Assembly (NCBI RefSeq): GCF_007197775.1 | Contig: NZ_CP041638.1 | Coordinates: 2,108,001 to 2,172,000, forward strand | Source: Thalassotalea sp. PS06 | GTDB lineage: Bacteria > Pseudomonadota > Gammaproteobacteria > Enterobacterales > Alteromonadaceae | Reading direction: 5' to 3' | DNA: 64,000 bases | Shown: positions 28,674 through 37,576 of the stretch, one piece after another | Position numbering within the stretch: the first letter of the stretch is position 1 | Layout: every line of letters starts with the position of its first letter | Position numbers and translations under genes: made by a program | The notes under the pieces: generated by a model | The model's database searches: none | Told to the model about the DNA's origin: nothing | The model's input: the letters and a program-made list of their open reading frames with translations, nothing else

Positions 28674-29056
28674 ATCTACAACATATCAAAATCACCATAT
28701 TGGTAGATACCCTTTTGACGGAAAATGAAACTCAACCCCGCAACTGTATGACATTAGCCCAAGCACATTTAATCACAATCACAGGCTTACATTGTTATCG
28801 CGGGTAGTTTCTCAATTTTCCGCACCTGTTTCCTGCATCCAACACATTGCTTGAACGCGCAAAAGACTGCTCTGTGATTACGGAAAATAGACTCACTTTT
28901 TGCAGACAAACGGGATATAGATTAATTGGCAAGTCAAACAACTGAACTATTTAAACCTAAAGCTCGTAGAGAAAAACTCTTCGATTAGAACCATTGAATT
29001 TACATGTTTTGCCCATATACCATTATTAATAGCAAAAGCAGAGGACCAAAATTTTT
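28674..29056. other. Intergenic stretch before nhaA
   Basis: This is 383 bp without a recognised gene, RNA or repeat. The last bases hold AGAGGA, the ribosome site of nhaA. The nhaA promoter should lie here but no clear consensus was picked out. Confidence 0.5.
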
Positions 29057-30436
29057 ATGTCGGATACGTCAAGTACCCCTTTAGAAAAACACTTTAACAA
29101 CATACACAAACCCTTTTCCAACTTCATAAAAGCTCAGTCAACGGCAAGCTTTTTCCTGCTCATGGCAACCATCATCGCACTTTGGTGGGCCAATTCCGAT
29201 TATGCCATTAGTTATCAGCAATTAATTCATCAACAGATCGGCTTTTTTATCGGCGAACACTACATACAGACGACAGTCAAGCACATCATGAATGACGGCT
29301 TGATGGTAATATTTTTCTTCATGTTGGGGTTAGAGATAAAACGAGAGTTTATCGCTGGAGAATTGGCTGATCCGAAAAGCCGGAAAATGCTGGTGGCCTG
29401 TGCTTTGGGCGGCATGATTTTTCCCGCGTTATTTTATGCAGGTTTTAACTGGTCACAAGACTCTATTGCAGGCTGGGGTATCCCAATGGCAACGGATACA
29501 GCGTTTGCTCTTGGTGTCCTTATGTTACTGAGAAAACACATCCCTAACGGGTTATTGGCGTTTATCGTGGGTCTTGCAATTGTCGATGATATCGGCGCAC
29601 TTATGGTTATCGCATTGTTCTATACCGAGCAACTGTCGCTTGCGTACTTTGCAGGAGCAATTTCCGGGGCACTCTTATTGTTGGTAGCAAATGCTGCAGG
29701 GGTGCGACAACCCATATTTTATATTTTAATTGGCCTCATTATCTGGTTTCTCATGCTGAAATCAGGTATCCACGCCACACTTGCAGGTGTTTTAATTGCA
29801 CTAACAATTCCCGCGCGTCCACAAAGTAATCCAGAAAAAGTATTGACGGAAGCAAAAGATGTTATCGAGGATATTCAGGTGGACGAAAACAATATTGATG
29901 TATTGAGCAATCGAAGCGACCACGAAAAAGTCACGAAGATTCGTGTAGCCGCAGATCTCGCCAGTACTCCCCTGAGACGCTGGGAAGATGCTTTAGAGCT
30001 CCCTGTTGCATTGTTAATTGTTCCGTTGTTCGCATTAACCAATGCAGGCATCCCATTGAATTTTGACGCACTGCAACAAAGTGTTTCGACGCCAGTGGGA
30101 CTGGGCATTATCTTTGGCCTGGTGCTTGGAAAATTTCTCGGTATTGGCGGGGCCTGCTATCTTGCCCTACGCTTACGATTTGGTGAACTACCGGGTAATG
30201 TTCAGTTGACTCACGTTCTGGGCATGTCATTTATCGCAGGTATTGGTTTTACTATGTCAACATTTATCGCTACATTGGCGTTTGAGCATCAACCTGAAAC
30301 CTTGACTGTTGCGAAGATGTCAATCATGACCGGCTCTATTGTTGCCGCATTCCTAGGTGCGACTTTGCTCTACGTATCAGCAAAGTTCAAAGGCAGGCAG
30401 GAAGATGAAAACCGTCCGGTCTTTGACAATATTTAG
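29057..30436 (+). CDS. nhaA: Na+/H+ antiporter NhaA
   Basis: NhaA exports Na+ in exchange for H+. The 459-residue protein shows the family motifs NDGLMVIFFFMLGLEIKREF, ATDTAFALGVL (Asp133 equivalent) and GLAIVDDIGALMVIALFY (Asp163-Asp164 equivalents). It is about 70 residues longer than E. coli NhaA, mostly from a charged cytoplasmic insert near residues 255-320 (PEKVLTEAKDVIEDIQVDEN). It is probably monocistronic, or cotranscribed with the ferritin-like gene 77 bp downstream. Confidence 0.95.
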   Translation: MSDTSSTPLEKHFNNIHKPFSNFIKAQSTASFFLLMATIIALWWANSDYAISYQQLIHQQIGFFIGEHYIQTTVKHIMNDGLMVIFFFMLGLEIKREFIAGELADPKSRKMLVACALGGMIFPALFYAGFNWSQDSIAGWGIPMATDTAFALGVLMLLRKHIPNGLLAFIVGLAIVDDIGALMVIALFYTEQLSLAYFAGAISGALLLLVANAAGVRQPIFYILIGLIIWFLMLKSGIHATLAGVLIALTIPARPQSNPEKVLTEAKDVIEDIQVDENNIDVLSNRSDHEKVTKIRVAADLASTPLRRWEDALELPVALLIVPLFALTNAGIPLNFDALQQSVSTPVGLGIIFGLVLGKFLGIGGACYLALRLRFGELPGNVQLTHVLGMSFIAGIGFTMSTFIATLAFEHQPETLTVAKMSIMTGSIVAAFLGATLLYVSAKFKGRQEDENRPVFDNI

Positions 30437-30513
30437 CGCCATTACAGCACCACAAATTGCCGAGAATGCTTCAGGCATTCCTACACTTTAACCCTCTAAA
30501 TTAGGAGAATTTC

Positions 30514-30801
30514 ATGGCAAACGAAGGATATCATGAACCCATTAACGATTTATCGGATGAGACCAAAGACATGCATCGCGCCATTGTCTCTTTAATGGAA
30601 GAGCTAGAAGCTGTCGACTGGTACAATCAACGCGTCGATGCCTGCAAAGATCAGGAGCTTAAAAAAATCCTGATTCATAACAGGGACGAAGAGAAAGAGC
30701 ATGCAGCAATGATGTTGGAATGGATCCGACGAAAAGATCCTACGTTCGATAAAGAGCTGAAAGATTATTTATTCAGCAGTGACAAAATATCGCACGATTA
30801 A
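30514..30801 (+). CDS. Encapsulated-ferritin-like protein (EncFtn family), no encapsulin nearby
   Basis: This 95-residue helical protein closely resembles Rhodospirillum Rru_A0973 (EncFtn): RAIVSLMEELEAVDWYNQRVDA and HNRDEEKEHAAMMLEWIRR. Glu30, Glu32, Trp36, Tyr37, Glu60 and His63 match the ferroxidase residues Glu32, Glu34, Trp38, Tyr39, Glu62 and His65 with a constant offset of two. EncFtn forms a ring-shaped ferroxidase loaded into encapsulin shells. Here there is no C-terminal cargo peptide (it ends DYLFSSDKISHD) and no shell gene in the window, so it may oxidise iron outside a compartment. AGGAG precedes the ATG. Confidence 0.88.
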   Translation: MANEGYHEPINDLSDETKDMHRAIVSLMEELEAVDWYNQRVDACKDQELKKILIHNRDEEKEHAAMMLEWIRRKDPTFDKELKDYLFSSDKISHD

Positions 30802-30860
30802 AGGTTTCCATTAGCCCAGTAACCTTGAACAAGAGGCGCTGCAGTCGAGCAATTAGCCTA

Positions 30861-30892
30861 AGGCGTTTTAGAAGCTAAAGCGCCTCCTTTTG
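30861..30892 (+). terminator. Rho-independent terminator after the ferritin-like gene
   Basis: AGGCG-t-TTTA, a GAAGC loop and TAAA-g-CGCCT form a stem followed by CCTTTTG. It lies 60 bp after the ferritin-like stop codon. Confidence 0.65.
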
Positions 30893-30956
30893 TTTCGTTC
30901 AAGTGAATGAATTCCTACTAGCCGCAGCGAACTGCGTTAGACATTGATTAGTGCTG

Positions 30957-32276
30957 TCAGATCCCCTGCTGAAGCGTTGCCTGAACCAATTTCTTCAGTG
31001 CGAAACTGTTAGCGCCAATCAGATAATCATCGGATTTGACAGACATGCAATTATCGTGAATATCATACATGGTCTGACGAAGGCGTTCCTCCATCGCTTT
31101 AAAGGTTTCGGGGTTGAATGACGCGTTTTGTCCCATTTCAAACAATGATACGGCAACACCACCTGCGTTGACCGCTTTCGCGGGCGCAAACATCACGTTA
31201 TTTTCCCGAAATCGCGTTATCGCCTTAGCTTCGCAGGGCATGTTAGCGCCCTCAAATACCCATCTCACTCCATTGGAAATCAGCTGCTTGGCATCACTTT
31301 CTGATAATTCGTTTTGAGTAGCACATGGTATCGCGATCTCACACTCTAGCTCCCAGGGTTTATCGCCATCCAGCCATTTAGCGCCAATTTTTTCAGCGTA
31401 TTCCTCTAGATTTACTGTATTTTGATCTTTGATAAGAGCATCCACCTCTGAGGCTGATAACCCCTGTTGAGCAAACAAGCACCCCTTGCTGTTTGACAGA
31501 GAAATAACGATGGCTTTGTTGTCGATCGCTTTTTGCGCGGCGTGCAAAGCAACATTACCCGCCCCAGAAATACAAATCGTTTTATTTTCCAGATTCGATT
31601 GATGTGTTTCCAGCGCACGCTGCGCAAAAAATATCACCCCGAAGCCTGTAGATTCAATCCTCGCGTGGCTCCCGCCAAAATCTACGTCCTTGCCAGTAAT
31701 TGCTCCGGTAAATTGATTCTGTAAGCGACGAAAACGCCCAAATAAATAGCCAATTTCACGCGTCCCGACATTGATGTCACCTGCAGGTACATCGGTGTTT
31801 GGTCCAATGTGGCGAAACAACTCGTCCATAAATGCCTGGCAAAATCGCATCACTTCCCGCTGTGACCTTCCTTTAGGGTCAAAATTTGAACCGCCTTTAG
31901 CCCCTCCTATGGGTAAACCGGTGAGTGCATTTTTGAAGGTTTGTTCCAATGCGAGGAATTTCAGTACCGACTCGTTAACGCTCGGATGAAAACGCAGGCC
32001 GCCTTTATATGGCCCTATCAAATTAGAGTGTTGAACACGCCATCCCTGATTAACATGAACCTTATCACTATCGTCAACCCAGGTAACGTTGAAACTAATC
32101 ACCCGGTCGGGAACCAACAGTCGTTCCAAAACGTTTTCCGCTTCAAAGCTCTCTCTCAAGGCAGAATCTAATTCACTGTATACAACCAATTCATCGATGG
32201 CTTGTAGGTATTCTTTCTGCTCTTGATATAAGTCGGATAATCTTTCGGTAATGGTTTTTGTATACGCGGACTTCAT
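30957..32276 (-). CDS. gdhA: Glutamate dehydrogenase (GdhA type)
   Basis: GDH makes glutamate from 2-oxoglutarate and ammonia, or the reverse. The 439-residue length fits the bacterial hexameric class. Visible motifs are WRVQHSNLIGPYKGGLRFHPSV, GLPIGGAKGGSNFDPKGRS with the catalytic Lys, DVPAGDINVGTREIGYLFG and the nucleotide loop CISGAGNVALHAA. Cofactor preference (NADP likely) is not certain. GGAGG precedes the ATG. It lies just left of the island insertion point. With rimK and the aspartoacylase-like gene, this region is rich in glutamate functions. Confidence 0.93.
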   Translation of the reverse strand: MKSAYTKTITERLSDLYQEQKEYLQAIDELVVYSELDSALRESFEAENVLERLLVPDRVISFNVTWVDDSDKVHVNQGWRVQHSNLIGPYKGGLRFHPSVNESVLKFLALEQTFKNALTGLPIGGAKGGSNFDPKGRSQREVMRFCQAFMDELFRHIGPNTDVPAGDINVGTREIGYLFGRFRRLQNQFTGAITGKDVDFGGSHARIESTGFGVIFFAQRALETHQSNLENKTICISGAGNVALHAAQKAIDNKAIVISLSNSKGCLFAQQGLSASEVDALIKDQNTVNLEEYAEKIGAKWLDGDKPWELECEIAIPCATQNELSESDAKQLISNGVRWVFEGANMPCEAKAITRFRENNVMFAPAKAVNAGGVAVSLFEMGQNASFNPETFKAMEERLRQTMYDIHDNCMSVKSDDYLIGANSFALKKLVQATLQQGI

Positions 32277-32690
32277 TTTTGACCTCCAGGGAATTCAATA
32301 ATGAGCGATTAACAAGTTTATCAGGTATTCGTTAAACGTAACTCGGTAAAACAAAGTTCAGCATCAATATTCAGAACAACGATGGTTTAACCATAAAAAA
32401 AAAAGGGTCTATCGTTGATTTACAATGAGCTATGGAAGGTGATTTGAAACGATGGAAAACTCTGGTCCTCTTATAGGAATATCCCGTCTAGGCGGATTAG
32501 CTTTTTACAGAGCCCTTTTAGCGTTTTCCTCATCGACGCGCTGTCTAAAAACAGAAGATGATAACTTACTAGTAGAATTGAGCGAAAAGACAGCAAAGTT
32601 ATATTCGAAAATGAGCCAGTTTGTGGTTCTGGCACCAACATTTTGACTTAATCAAAGTGCTGGACGAAGCCAATACCAAGAGTTTGTGTT
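32277..32690. other. Intergenic stretch upstream of gdhA
   Basis: No gene was accepted here. A 64-codon frame at 32452-32646 has no ribosome site and no known features. The gdhA promoter should lie at its left side. Confidence 0.4.
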
Positions 32691-32856
32691 TATACCAATC
32701 ACACTAAGTTTGTGCACAACTCAGAGTTAGGGCCGAGGTTCAGTTACAACATAGATTTTATTGATATAGTCATTCTATATTAATGAAATATAGGGCCGTA
32801 AATGGGCCTCTGATAAACCCCCTTAGAGTGAGCAATAATTTAATGGGATTGGTATA
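32691..32856. repeat. MITE-like element with TATACCAATC terminal inverted repeats
   Basis: It begins TATACCAATC and ends GATTGGTATA. The first 20 bases of each end agree at about 16 positions (TATACCAATCacAcTAAgTT against TATACCAATCccATTAAaTT). It is about 166 bp with no coding frame. It abuts the left attachment repeat of the island. It is probably a non-autonomous transposable repeat. Confidence 0.7.
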
Positions 32857-32867
32857 ATGAACAATCG

Positions 32868-33011
32868 CTACCGCATTAATTCTCAGATCTCAACAAATCC
32901 AGTGAAATGTCTTAGGACATAAAAAAACCGAAAACCCTTGTTAATAATAGGATTTTCGGCTTTTTTCGGTTCTCTTAGAACCTTGTGATGGTGCGGATGG
33001 AGGGACTTGAA
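32868..33011. repeat. attL: left 144-bp direct repeat of the island
   Basis: It is identical to 53762-53905 at 138 of 144 positions. The last 25 bases copy the 3' end of tRNA-Leu(GAG), after which the sequence diverges from the tRNA. It also includes the tRNA's terminator hairpin. Confidence 0.9.
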
Positions 33012-33348
33012 TCTGGCATATAAGCACTTGTAATATAAGGGATAGATCCAAGACAAAAACACCAAAAACTCACATAAAAACTTCATCAGAATTCGGCCAT
33101 TTCGAGAACTGAACCGCCACGATTTAGGCCCTTATTACCACTTAAATTTTATGTGTTCTCGCGGTCAAAAATCATTGGGAAATTGTACCAATCTATAAAA
33201 CTCTAATTTACTTGAGTGCATCAAGTGAGTGCCAGTAGTTGAGAATATATGATAGCTCACTTTATATCCAAAGGTTGTTTACGATTATGTCATTTCAAAG
33301 TTATTGGCAAAGGTAGTGCTGAAAAGCAGCTACCTTTCAATTGCTTTA
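33012..33348. other. Island left edge without a gene
   Basis: This is 337 bp between attL and the first recombinase gene. No frame, RNA or repeat is recognised. Confidence 0.4.
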
Positions 33349-34290
33349 TTAAGTGGCTCTTGGATGAGATTTTTTATAAACCCGCTGTAATTTAGCTTTA
33401 CTAACGTGAACATAAACCTGTGTAGTTGAGATGCTGGAGTGACCCAAAAACTCCTGCACATAGCGTATATCGGCATCGTTATCCATCATGTGCGTTGCTG
33501 CAGCATGACGGTACTGATGGCAGGAGCCATACTTGTTTAAATTGGCCCGTTTAATATACTTGCTCATTAATCCTGACATGCTCTTGGGTAAAAATTTATT
33601 GCCACTGTCTGTCAAAAATAAACTTTTTCCTGAAGAAATATGTGCAAAGCAAGGTCTGGAATCTCTGATATATTTACGCATCCATACAATGGCAGATTGC
33701 CCGATGGGAACAAAGCGATCTTGACCTCCCTTCCCGTTTACTATTCGTATTTGTTCTGCGGTGACATCGAAATCTTCCAGCTGAAGATTAATTAATTCAC
33801 ACCTGCGAATGGCGGACGCATAAAAACACTCAATGATAGCTCTATCACGAATTCCTTTCATCGTATGCGTTGGCACTTGTTGCAAAATAGCTAGTATGTC
33901 GCGAACACTCAGTATCGATTTGGGCAATGCTTTACCAGATTTTGGCAGTTCAAATTTATCATAGGCGTTCGAGTGAATAATTCCTCTGGCATATAACCCT
34001 TGCAAAAATACTTTGACCGTCGTTGCGCGAGTTCGTATCGTTGTTTGAGCTAAAGGCAAATTTGACATCTTTTTGCGATGGCTTCTCAAATGTCCAAGAT
34101 AGGCGTCTAACACTGTTGTATCGACTAGTTCCAAATCAACTATTGATTGCTGTTTTAACCATTCGAAAAACATTTCCAGTATTTGTTGTTTGAGATCGAT
34201 AGTTGCCTGACTGTAGCCTTTGCCGAACAAGATATCTAAGTAATATTCCAAACAATTATTAAAATGCTTGGTTAGAGGTTTATTCGTCAT
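33349..34290 (-). CDS. Tyrosine recombinase (XerC/D-like integrase)
   Basis: This 313-residue protein has an N-terminal SAM-like core-binding domain and a C-terminal catalytic domain with R in ASAIRRCELINLQLEDFD, the G-K strand GKGGQDRFVPI, H-x-x-R in CHQYRHAAATHMM, LGHSSISTTQVY and the nucleophile Tyr in TQVYVHVS. It is XerD-like in size. GGAG and ATG at 34290 decide the start, which overlaps the upstream primase-like gene by 11 bp. Its site is unknown; it may belong to the island core or to a small element shared with its partner gene. Confidence 0.88.
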   Translation of the reverse strand: MTNKPLTKHFNNCLEYYLDILFGKGYSQATIDLKQQILEMFFEWLKQQSIVDLELVDTTVLDAYLGHLRSHRKKMSNLPLAQTTIRTRATTVKVFLQGLYARGIIHSNAYDKFELPKSGKALPKSILSVRDILAILQQVPTHTMKGIRDRAIIECFYASAIRRCELINLQLEDFDVTAEQIRIVNGKGGQDRFVPIGQSAIVWMRKYIRDSRPCFAHISSGKSLFLTDSGNKFLPKSMSGLMSKYIKRANLNKYGSCHQYRHAAATHMMDNDADIRYVQEFLGHSSISTTQVYVHVSKAKLQRVYKKSHPRAT

Positions 34291-34813
34291 AATGAAGCTC
34301 CACAATCTTAGCCGGAAAATTCAGCTTGTTTATGGCGTCCTGAGTGGCAAGCCAAAGAATATGTCGCCTCCCCTCCCTTCGAATATATTGGGCCATTCGA
34401 CGCCCATAAATGCCCAAAACCAAACCATTTTCATCATATAAAGGCAAAGTAACACAGCCTCGAAGCTCTTCATGGCCGGATGGTTTGATTAAACCGTGAA
34501 CTTCAAGTATTCCTCTTATTGACGCCCCCTCAGCACAACGACTACATGCAACCACTCTGTTTAACTTTCTGTCACACAAGCCAATCTTGAGCTTTTTGAT
34601 ATCTGGAATACCTATCCCAAAATTAAGAAGCTTACTAATTGCAGCTTTATTTTCCATTAACCTCGTGTGATAGTGATCAACAAGTTGGTCGACAATCTGC
34701 TCTTGAAAATTCGATATGAGCAAAGTTTCATGATTGTAATTAACGCAAGAAATAATTACCCGGGTATCTGACATTGCGCCAATTTTTATGGGTAAACAAT
34801 TAAGGTGATTCAT
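34280..34813 (-). CDS. Primase-like (DnaG Toprim-N related) mobile element protein
   Basis: This 177-residue protein from the ATG at 34813 has a strong AGGAGG site. The C-terminal half reads RCAEGASIRGILEVHGLIKPSGHEELRGCVTLPLYDENGLVLGIYGRRMAQYIRREGRRHILW, which resembles the part of DnaG primases before the Toprim domain, where incoming GHE and GYGGR motifs occur. Cys residues (GLCDRK, VACSRCAEG) could bind zinc. There is no complete Toprim domain, so it is unlikely to be an active primase. It is translationally coupled to the tyrosine recombinase gene, and both probably belong to one mobile unit. Confidence 0.6.
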   Translation of the reverse strand: MNHLNCLPIKIGAMSDTRVIISCVNYNHETLLISNFQEQIVDQLVDHYHTRLMENKAAISKLLNFGIGIPDIKKLKIGLCDRKLNRVVACSRCAEGASIRGILEVHGLIKPSGHEELRGCVTLPLYDENGLVLGIYGRRMAQYIRREGRRHILWLATQDAINKLNFPAKIVELHYDE

Positions 34814-34935
34814 ATGTCCTCCTATGTAACGTGGAATCACCGATTAGTATCAGTTAATCTGGTAACTGTGCGTTTAGGTCGAACTACGTAAAGTTTATTA
34901 AAACTCATAAGGTTACCTATTTTGATTAGGTTAAG

Positions 34936-34959
34936 TCATATGAACGGGCGGGTGTATGA
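34936..34959 (+). repeat. 24-bp Rhs tip-junction repeat, copy 1 (inverted relative to copies 2 and 3)
   Basis: It begins TCATATGAACGGG and ends GGTGTATGA, encoding HMNGRVYD. It is identical over 24 bp to copies at 40169-40192 and 41614-41637 on the other strand. It has outer arms TCATA/TATGA. Confidence 0.95.
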
Positions 34960-35884
34960 CTATAACATCGGTCGTTTTTTGTCAGTTGACCCGTTTATTC
35001 AGAGCCCCGGAGATAGCCAATCAGTTAATCCTTATTCATACATTATGAATAATCCTTTGAGCGGAACTGATCCCACAGGATATTGCGCCGCAGCAACTGG
35101 AACACGAATTAAATCTTGTGGTGATATGAAAGTTGAAGTCAAAGTCACTATGAAAGATGGTTCAACTAAGACTGAAACGGCTGTTGTCAAAGATGTCAAC
35201 TTTAGAAATGGAGCCGAAGTGGGGGCTGCGCTCTCGACAGGGGTGAATCATTTAGCAGGCAAGTTCTCAACATTGGATATAGGTTCGCAAGGTAAAACGG
35301 CAAAATATTCCGGTAATTCAGCAAATAAGCAATTTTCAACCGCTGCCAATAGTGCTTTAGACTCCGTTGAGGCGATTAATACAGATAAACTAGATGCTGA
35401 ATACTCGGCAATAGGAGTGGACACAAACAATTTTGGTGAAACCGCATTTTTAGATACTCGATGGGAGCGCATGCGTGAGCGTGAACTTCTTGATTCAGTT
35501 GGTGGAGAAGGGACTTACTTACAAATCACGGGCGATGCTGCAATGGACGCCGCCTTAGTTGTAGTTCCTATTCCCGGGCTAGCGTTCGGGGCTAATCTTT
35601 ATAAGTTTGGAAAGCATATGCCCCGCCTTAAAAAATTGCGTGGCTCAAATGGGGAGACTGAAGGTTGGACTATAAGCGCGGGTGGTGGGTATGGTTCTAA
35701 ACCTAGGTTTGATTTTCACAGGTTGCCTGCAGGTGGTAAAGGGGCAAAAGGTATGCCTCAATTCACAAAAGGAAGAAAGTTACCTCATTATCATAGAAGA
35801 GGGCCAGGAGGCATAGGGCTGCATCGCCCGTTTCAAGTGAAACCATCCTGGAAGTGGTATGAAAAAATATATAAGAGGTTTTAA
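34940..35884 (+). CDS. Orphan Rhs toxin tip 1 (inverted cassette, His-rich C-terminal domain)
   Basis: This 314-residue frame starts at the ATG of [19 protein letters not shown] and continues with the Rhs core end [19 protein letters not shown] (residues 31-48). It lacks the rest of an Rhs protein. The variable tip (49-314) ends in a His/Gly-rich domain: RFDFHRLPAGGKGAKGMPQF and LPHYHRRGPGGIGLHRPFQ, with His260, His283, His285 and His295 as candidate catalytic residues. The toxin activity is not recognised; a nuclease is a guess. A TTG start at 34922 would add six residues. It is probably silent until joined to a full Rhs gene. The immunity gene overlaps its stop codon. Confidence 0.8.
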   Translation: MNGRVYDYNIGRFLSVDPFIQSPGDSQSVNPYSYIMNNPLSGTDPTGYCAAATGTRIKSCGDMKVEVKVTMKDGSTKTETAVVKDVNFRNGAEVGAALSTGVNHLAGKFSTLDIGSQGKTAKYSGNSANKQFSTAANSALDSVEAINTDKLDAEYSAIGVDTNNFGETAFLDTRWERMRERELLDSVGGEGTYLQITGDAAMDAALVVVPIPGLAFGANLYKFGKHMPRLKKLRGSNGETEGWTISAGGGYGSKPRFDFHRLPAGGKGAKGMPQFTKGRKLPHYHRRGPGGIGLHRPFQVKPSWKWYEKIYKRF

Positions 35885-36228
35885 TGCCAATCAGCGATAG
35901 AAAAAAATTTATCAATGCTTTAATTCAAGTTATTAAAGAATCTCAGGAAAGTCTTAAACGTAGAGACTTTGACAATATTGCTCCAAGTATTCTGCTTAGT
36001 GAAATACTTGAACCAGAAGATGAAAAAATAATGCTACGAGATAACGAACTTAGGACTCTAATGGTGTTTGTAGAGCATTACTTTGATGCGATAACACATA
36101 ATTTTGATTCGGTTACTGACAATATAACTATATCGGAAGCACAAAAGCATTTAGAGCATATAAAAAAGCAGCTAGAAATAGGTTCTTTAGACATTCCAGT
36201 GGAGCTTATGGAATTTGAAAGGTTATGA
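35884..36228 (+). CDS. Predicted immunity protein for Rhs tip 1
   Basis: This is a 114-residue helical, acidic, cytoplasmic protein (MPISDRKKFINALIQVIKESQESLKRRDFDNIAPSILLSEI). The family is not recognised. Its start overlaps the tip 1 stop codon (TAATG), the usual arrangement for an immunity gene directly after its toxin. The role is inferred from position. Confidence 0.65.
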   Translation: MPISDRKKFINALIQVIKESQESLKRRDFDNIAPSILLSEILEPEDEKIMLRDNELRTLMVFVEHYFDAITHNFDSVTDNITISEAQKHLEHIKKQLEIGSLDIPVELMEFERL

Positions 36229-36230
36229 AT

Positions 36231-36284
36231 TGTTAATTTGCACTTAAAACTGATCCACGATTTGCATTGAAAAGTGATCCGCCT
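36231..36284 (+). repeat. 54-bp IS21-like end, left copy
   Basis: It starts TGTTAATTTGCACTT and contains two related units of about 21-23 bp, each ending ACTGATCC or GTGATCC. It is 52/54 identical, in inverted orientation, to 40395-40448. Multiple subrepeats at the end are typical of IS21-family elements. No istA or istB gene is present. It begins 2 bp after immunity gene 1. Confidence 0.8.
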
Positions 36285-36313
36285 AAGTTGGTCTTATTAT
36301 GTGTACTAGCTCA

Positions 36314-37493
36314 GACCTGATCTGACAGTTACCCATTTTAGACAAGGTATCTGTCAGTTTAGATTTGAGCTAAATTCTTTTCCGCCCAAATCTGTTTGCC
36401 ATCCTTAAGCGTTTCCATTGGCGTTCTGCCACAGCACATTTTTCCTTGATGCGTCCGTTCAGTGTTGTAGTAATCCATCCAATCGTCCAGATCTTTTTGC
36501 AATTCCTCTAAGCTGCTGTAGAGCTTTTTCCGGAATGTGACTTGATAGAATTCGTTCAGAATCGTTTTGTGGAAGCGTTCGCAGATACCGTTCGTCTGGG
36601 GTGACATCGCCTTGGTTTTTGTATGATCGATATCATTAATAGCCAGGTAGAGCTGGTAATCGTGTTTCTCAACTTTACCGCAATACTCCGTCCCGCGATC
36701 AGTGAGAATACGCAGCATTGGAAGCTCATTATCCTGGAAGAATGGCAGTACCTTATCATTGAGAATATCGGCCGCTGTGATGGGCGTTTTGGTGGTATAG
36801 AGCTTGGCAAACGCCGTTTTGCTAAAGGTATCCACAAAGGTCTGCTGATATATCCGGCCAACACCTTTCAGGTTGCCAACATAGAACGTATCTTGAGAGC
36901 CGAGATAGCCTGGATGTGCCGTTTCTATTTCGCCACAGGCCTCATCGTCATGCTTTTTCTTTTCCAACGCAGCAACCTGTGCATCAGAAAGGATGATGCC
37001 TTCGCTGGCGACTTTCTCTTCGGGCGCTTTTAAGCGTTTCTTGAAGTTTTCCAGGTTGTGCCGAAGCCATACTGAGCGAACTCCGTTGCCTGAGATAAAT
37101 ACACCGTTCTTGCGCAATTCATTGCTGGTTCGATGTTGTCCGTGAGCTGGTTGCTCAATGGCGTAATCAAGGACCGCTTGCTCGGTGCTCGCATCGACTC
37201 GATTCTTCAGATTAGGTTCACGGCGGCTTTGGTTGATTAAGGCATCAATACCACCATCTTCAACGAGCTCTTGATAGCGATAAAACGTATCTCGTGATAC
37301 GCCCATCACTTTGCAGGCTTTCGACACATTACCGAGCTCTTCCGCTAAATTTAATAAGCCAGCTTTGTGTTTAATGATTGGGTTGTTAGTATATAACATG
37401 AGAGTTACCTCTTTTGTTTTGAATTAAAGATTCGACACCTTTTATCAAAACGGGTAACTCTCTACTTTTCAAGAAGATATGTCAGATCTAGTC
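36314..37493 (-). mobile_element. IS481-family insertion sequence
   Basis: This is a unit of about 1.18 kb with imperfect 14-bp terminal repeats GACCTGATCTGACA (36314-36327) and TGTCAGATCTAGTC (37480-37493). It holds one DDE transposase gene. No target duplication could be fixed with confidence. It lies just inside the left IS21-like end and probably separated immunity gene 1 from its terminator. Confidence 0.8.
36359..37399 (-). CDS. IS481-family DDE transposase
   Basis: This 346-residue protein has an N-terminal helix-turn-helix region (NLAEELGNVSKACKVMGVSRDTFYRYQELVEDGGIDALINQSRREPNLKNRVD), then an rve-type catalytic core: QQTFVDTFSKTAFAKLYTTKTPITAADIL with the first Asp, ILTDRGTEYCG with the second, and ICERFHKTILNEFYQ with Glu. 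It ends DWMDYYNTERTHQGKMCCGRTPMETL, typical of the family. The frame is complete, so the element may be active. Confidence 0.93.
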   Translation of the reverse strand: MLYTNNPIIKHKAGLLNLAEELGNVSKACKVMGVSRDTFYRYQELVEDGGIDALINQSRREPNLKNRVDASTEQAVLDYAIEQPAHGQHRTSNELRKNGVFISGNGVRSVWLRHNLENFKKRLKAPEEKVASEGIILSDAQVAALEKKKHDDEACGEIETAHPGYLGSQDTFYVGNLKGVGRIYQQTFVDTFSKTAFAKLYTTKTPITAADILNDKVLPFFQDNELPMLRILTDRGTEYCGKVEKHDYQLYLAINDIDHTKTKAMSPQTNGICERFHKTILNEFYQVTFRKKLYSSLEELQKDLDDWMDYYNTERTHQGKMCCGRTPMETLKDGKQIWAEKNLAQI

Positions 37494-37576
37494 GGAACTA
37501 ATTCACTTCAATAATTGGGAATTAACGGGTTCTGGCCCTGAACCGTTCACATTGACAAAAAAGCTCAACTGTACTA

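Noticed and set aside
32452..32646. 64-codon plus-strand frame left of the island
   Set aside because: No ribosome site and no similarity recognised; probably chance.
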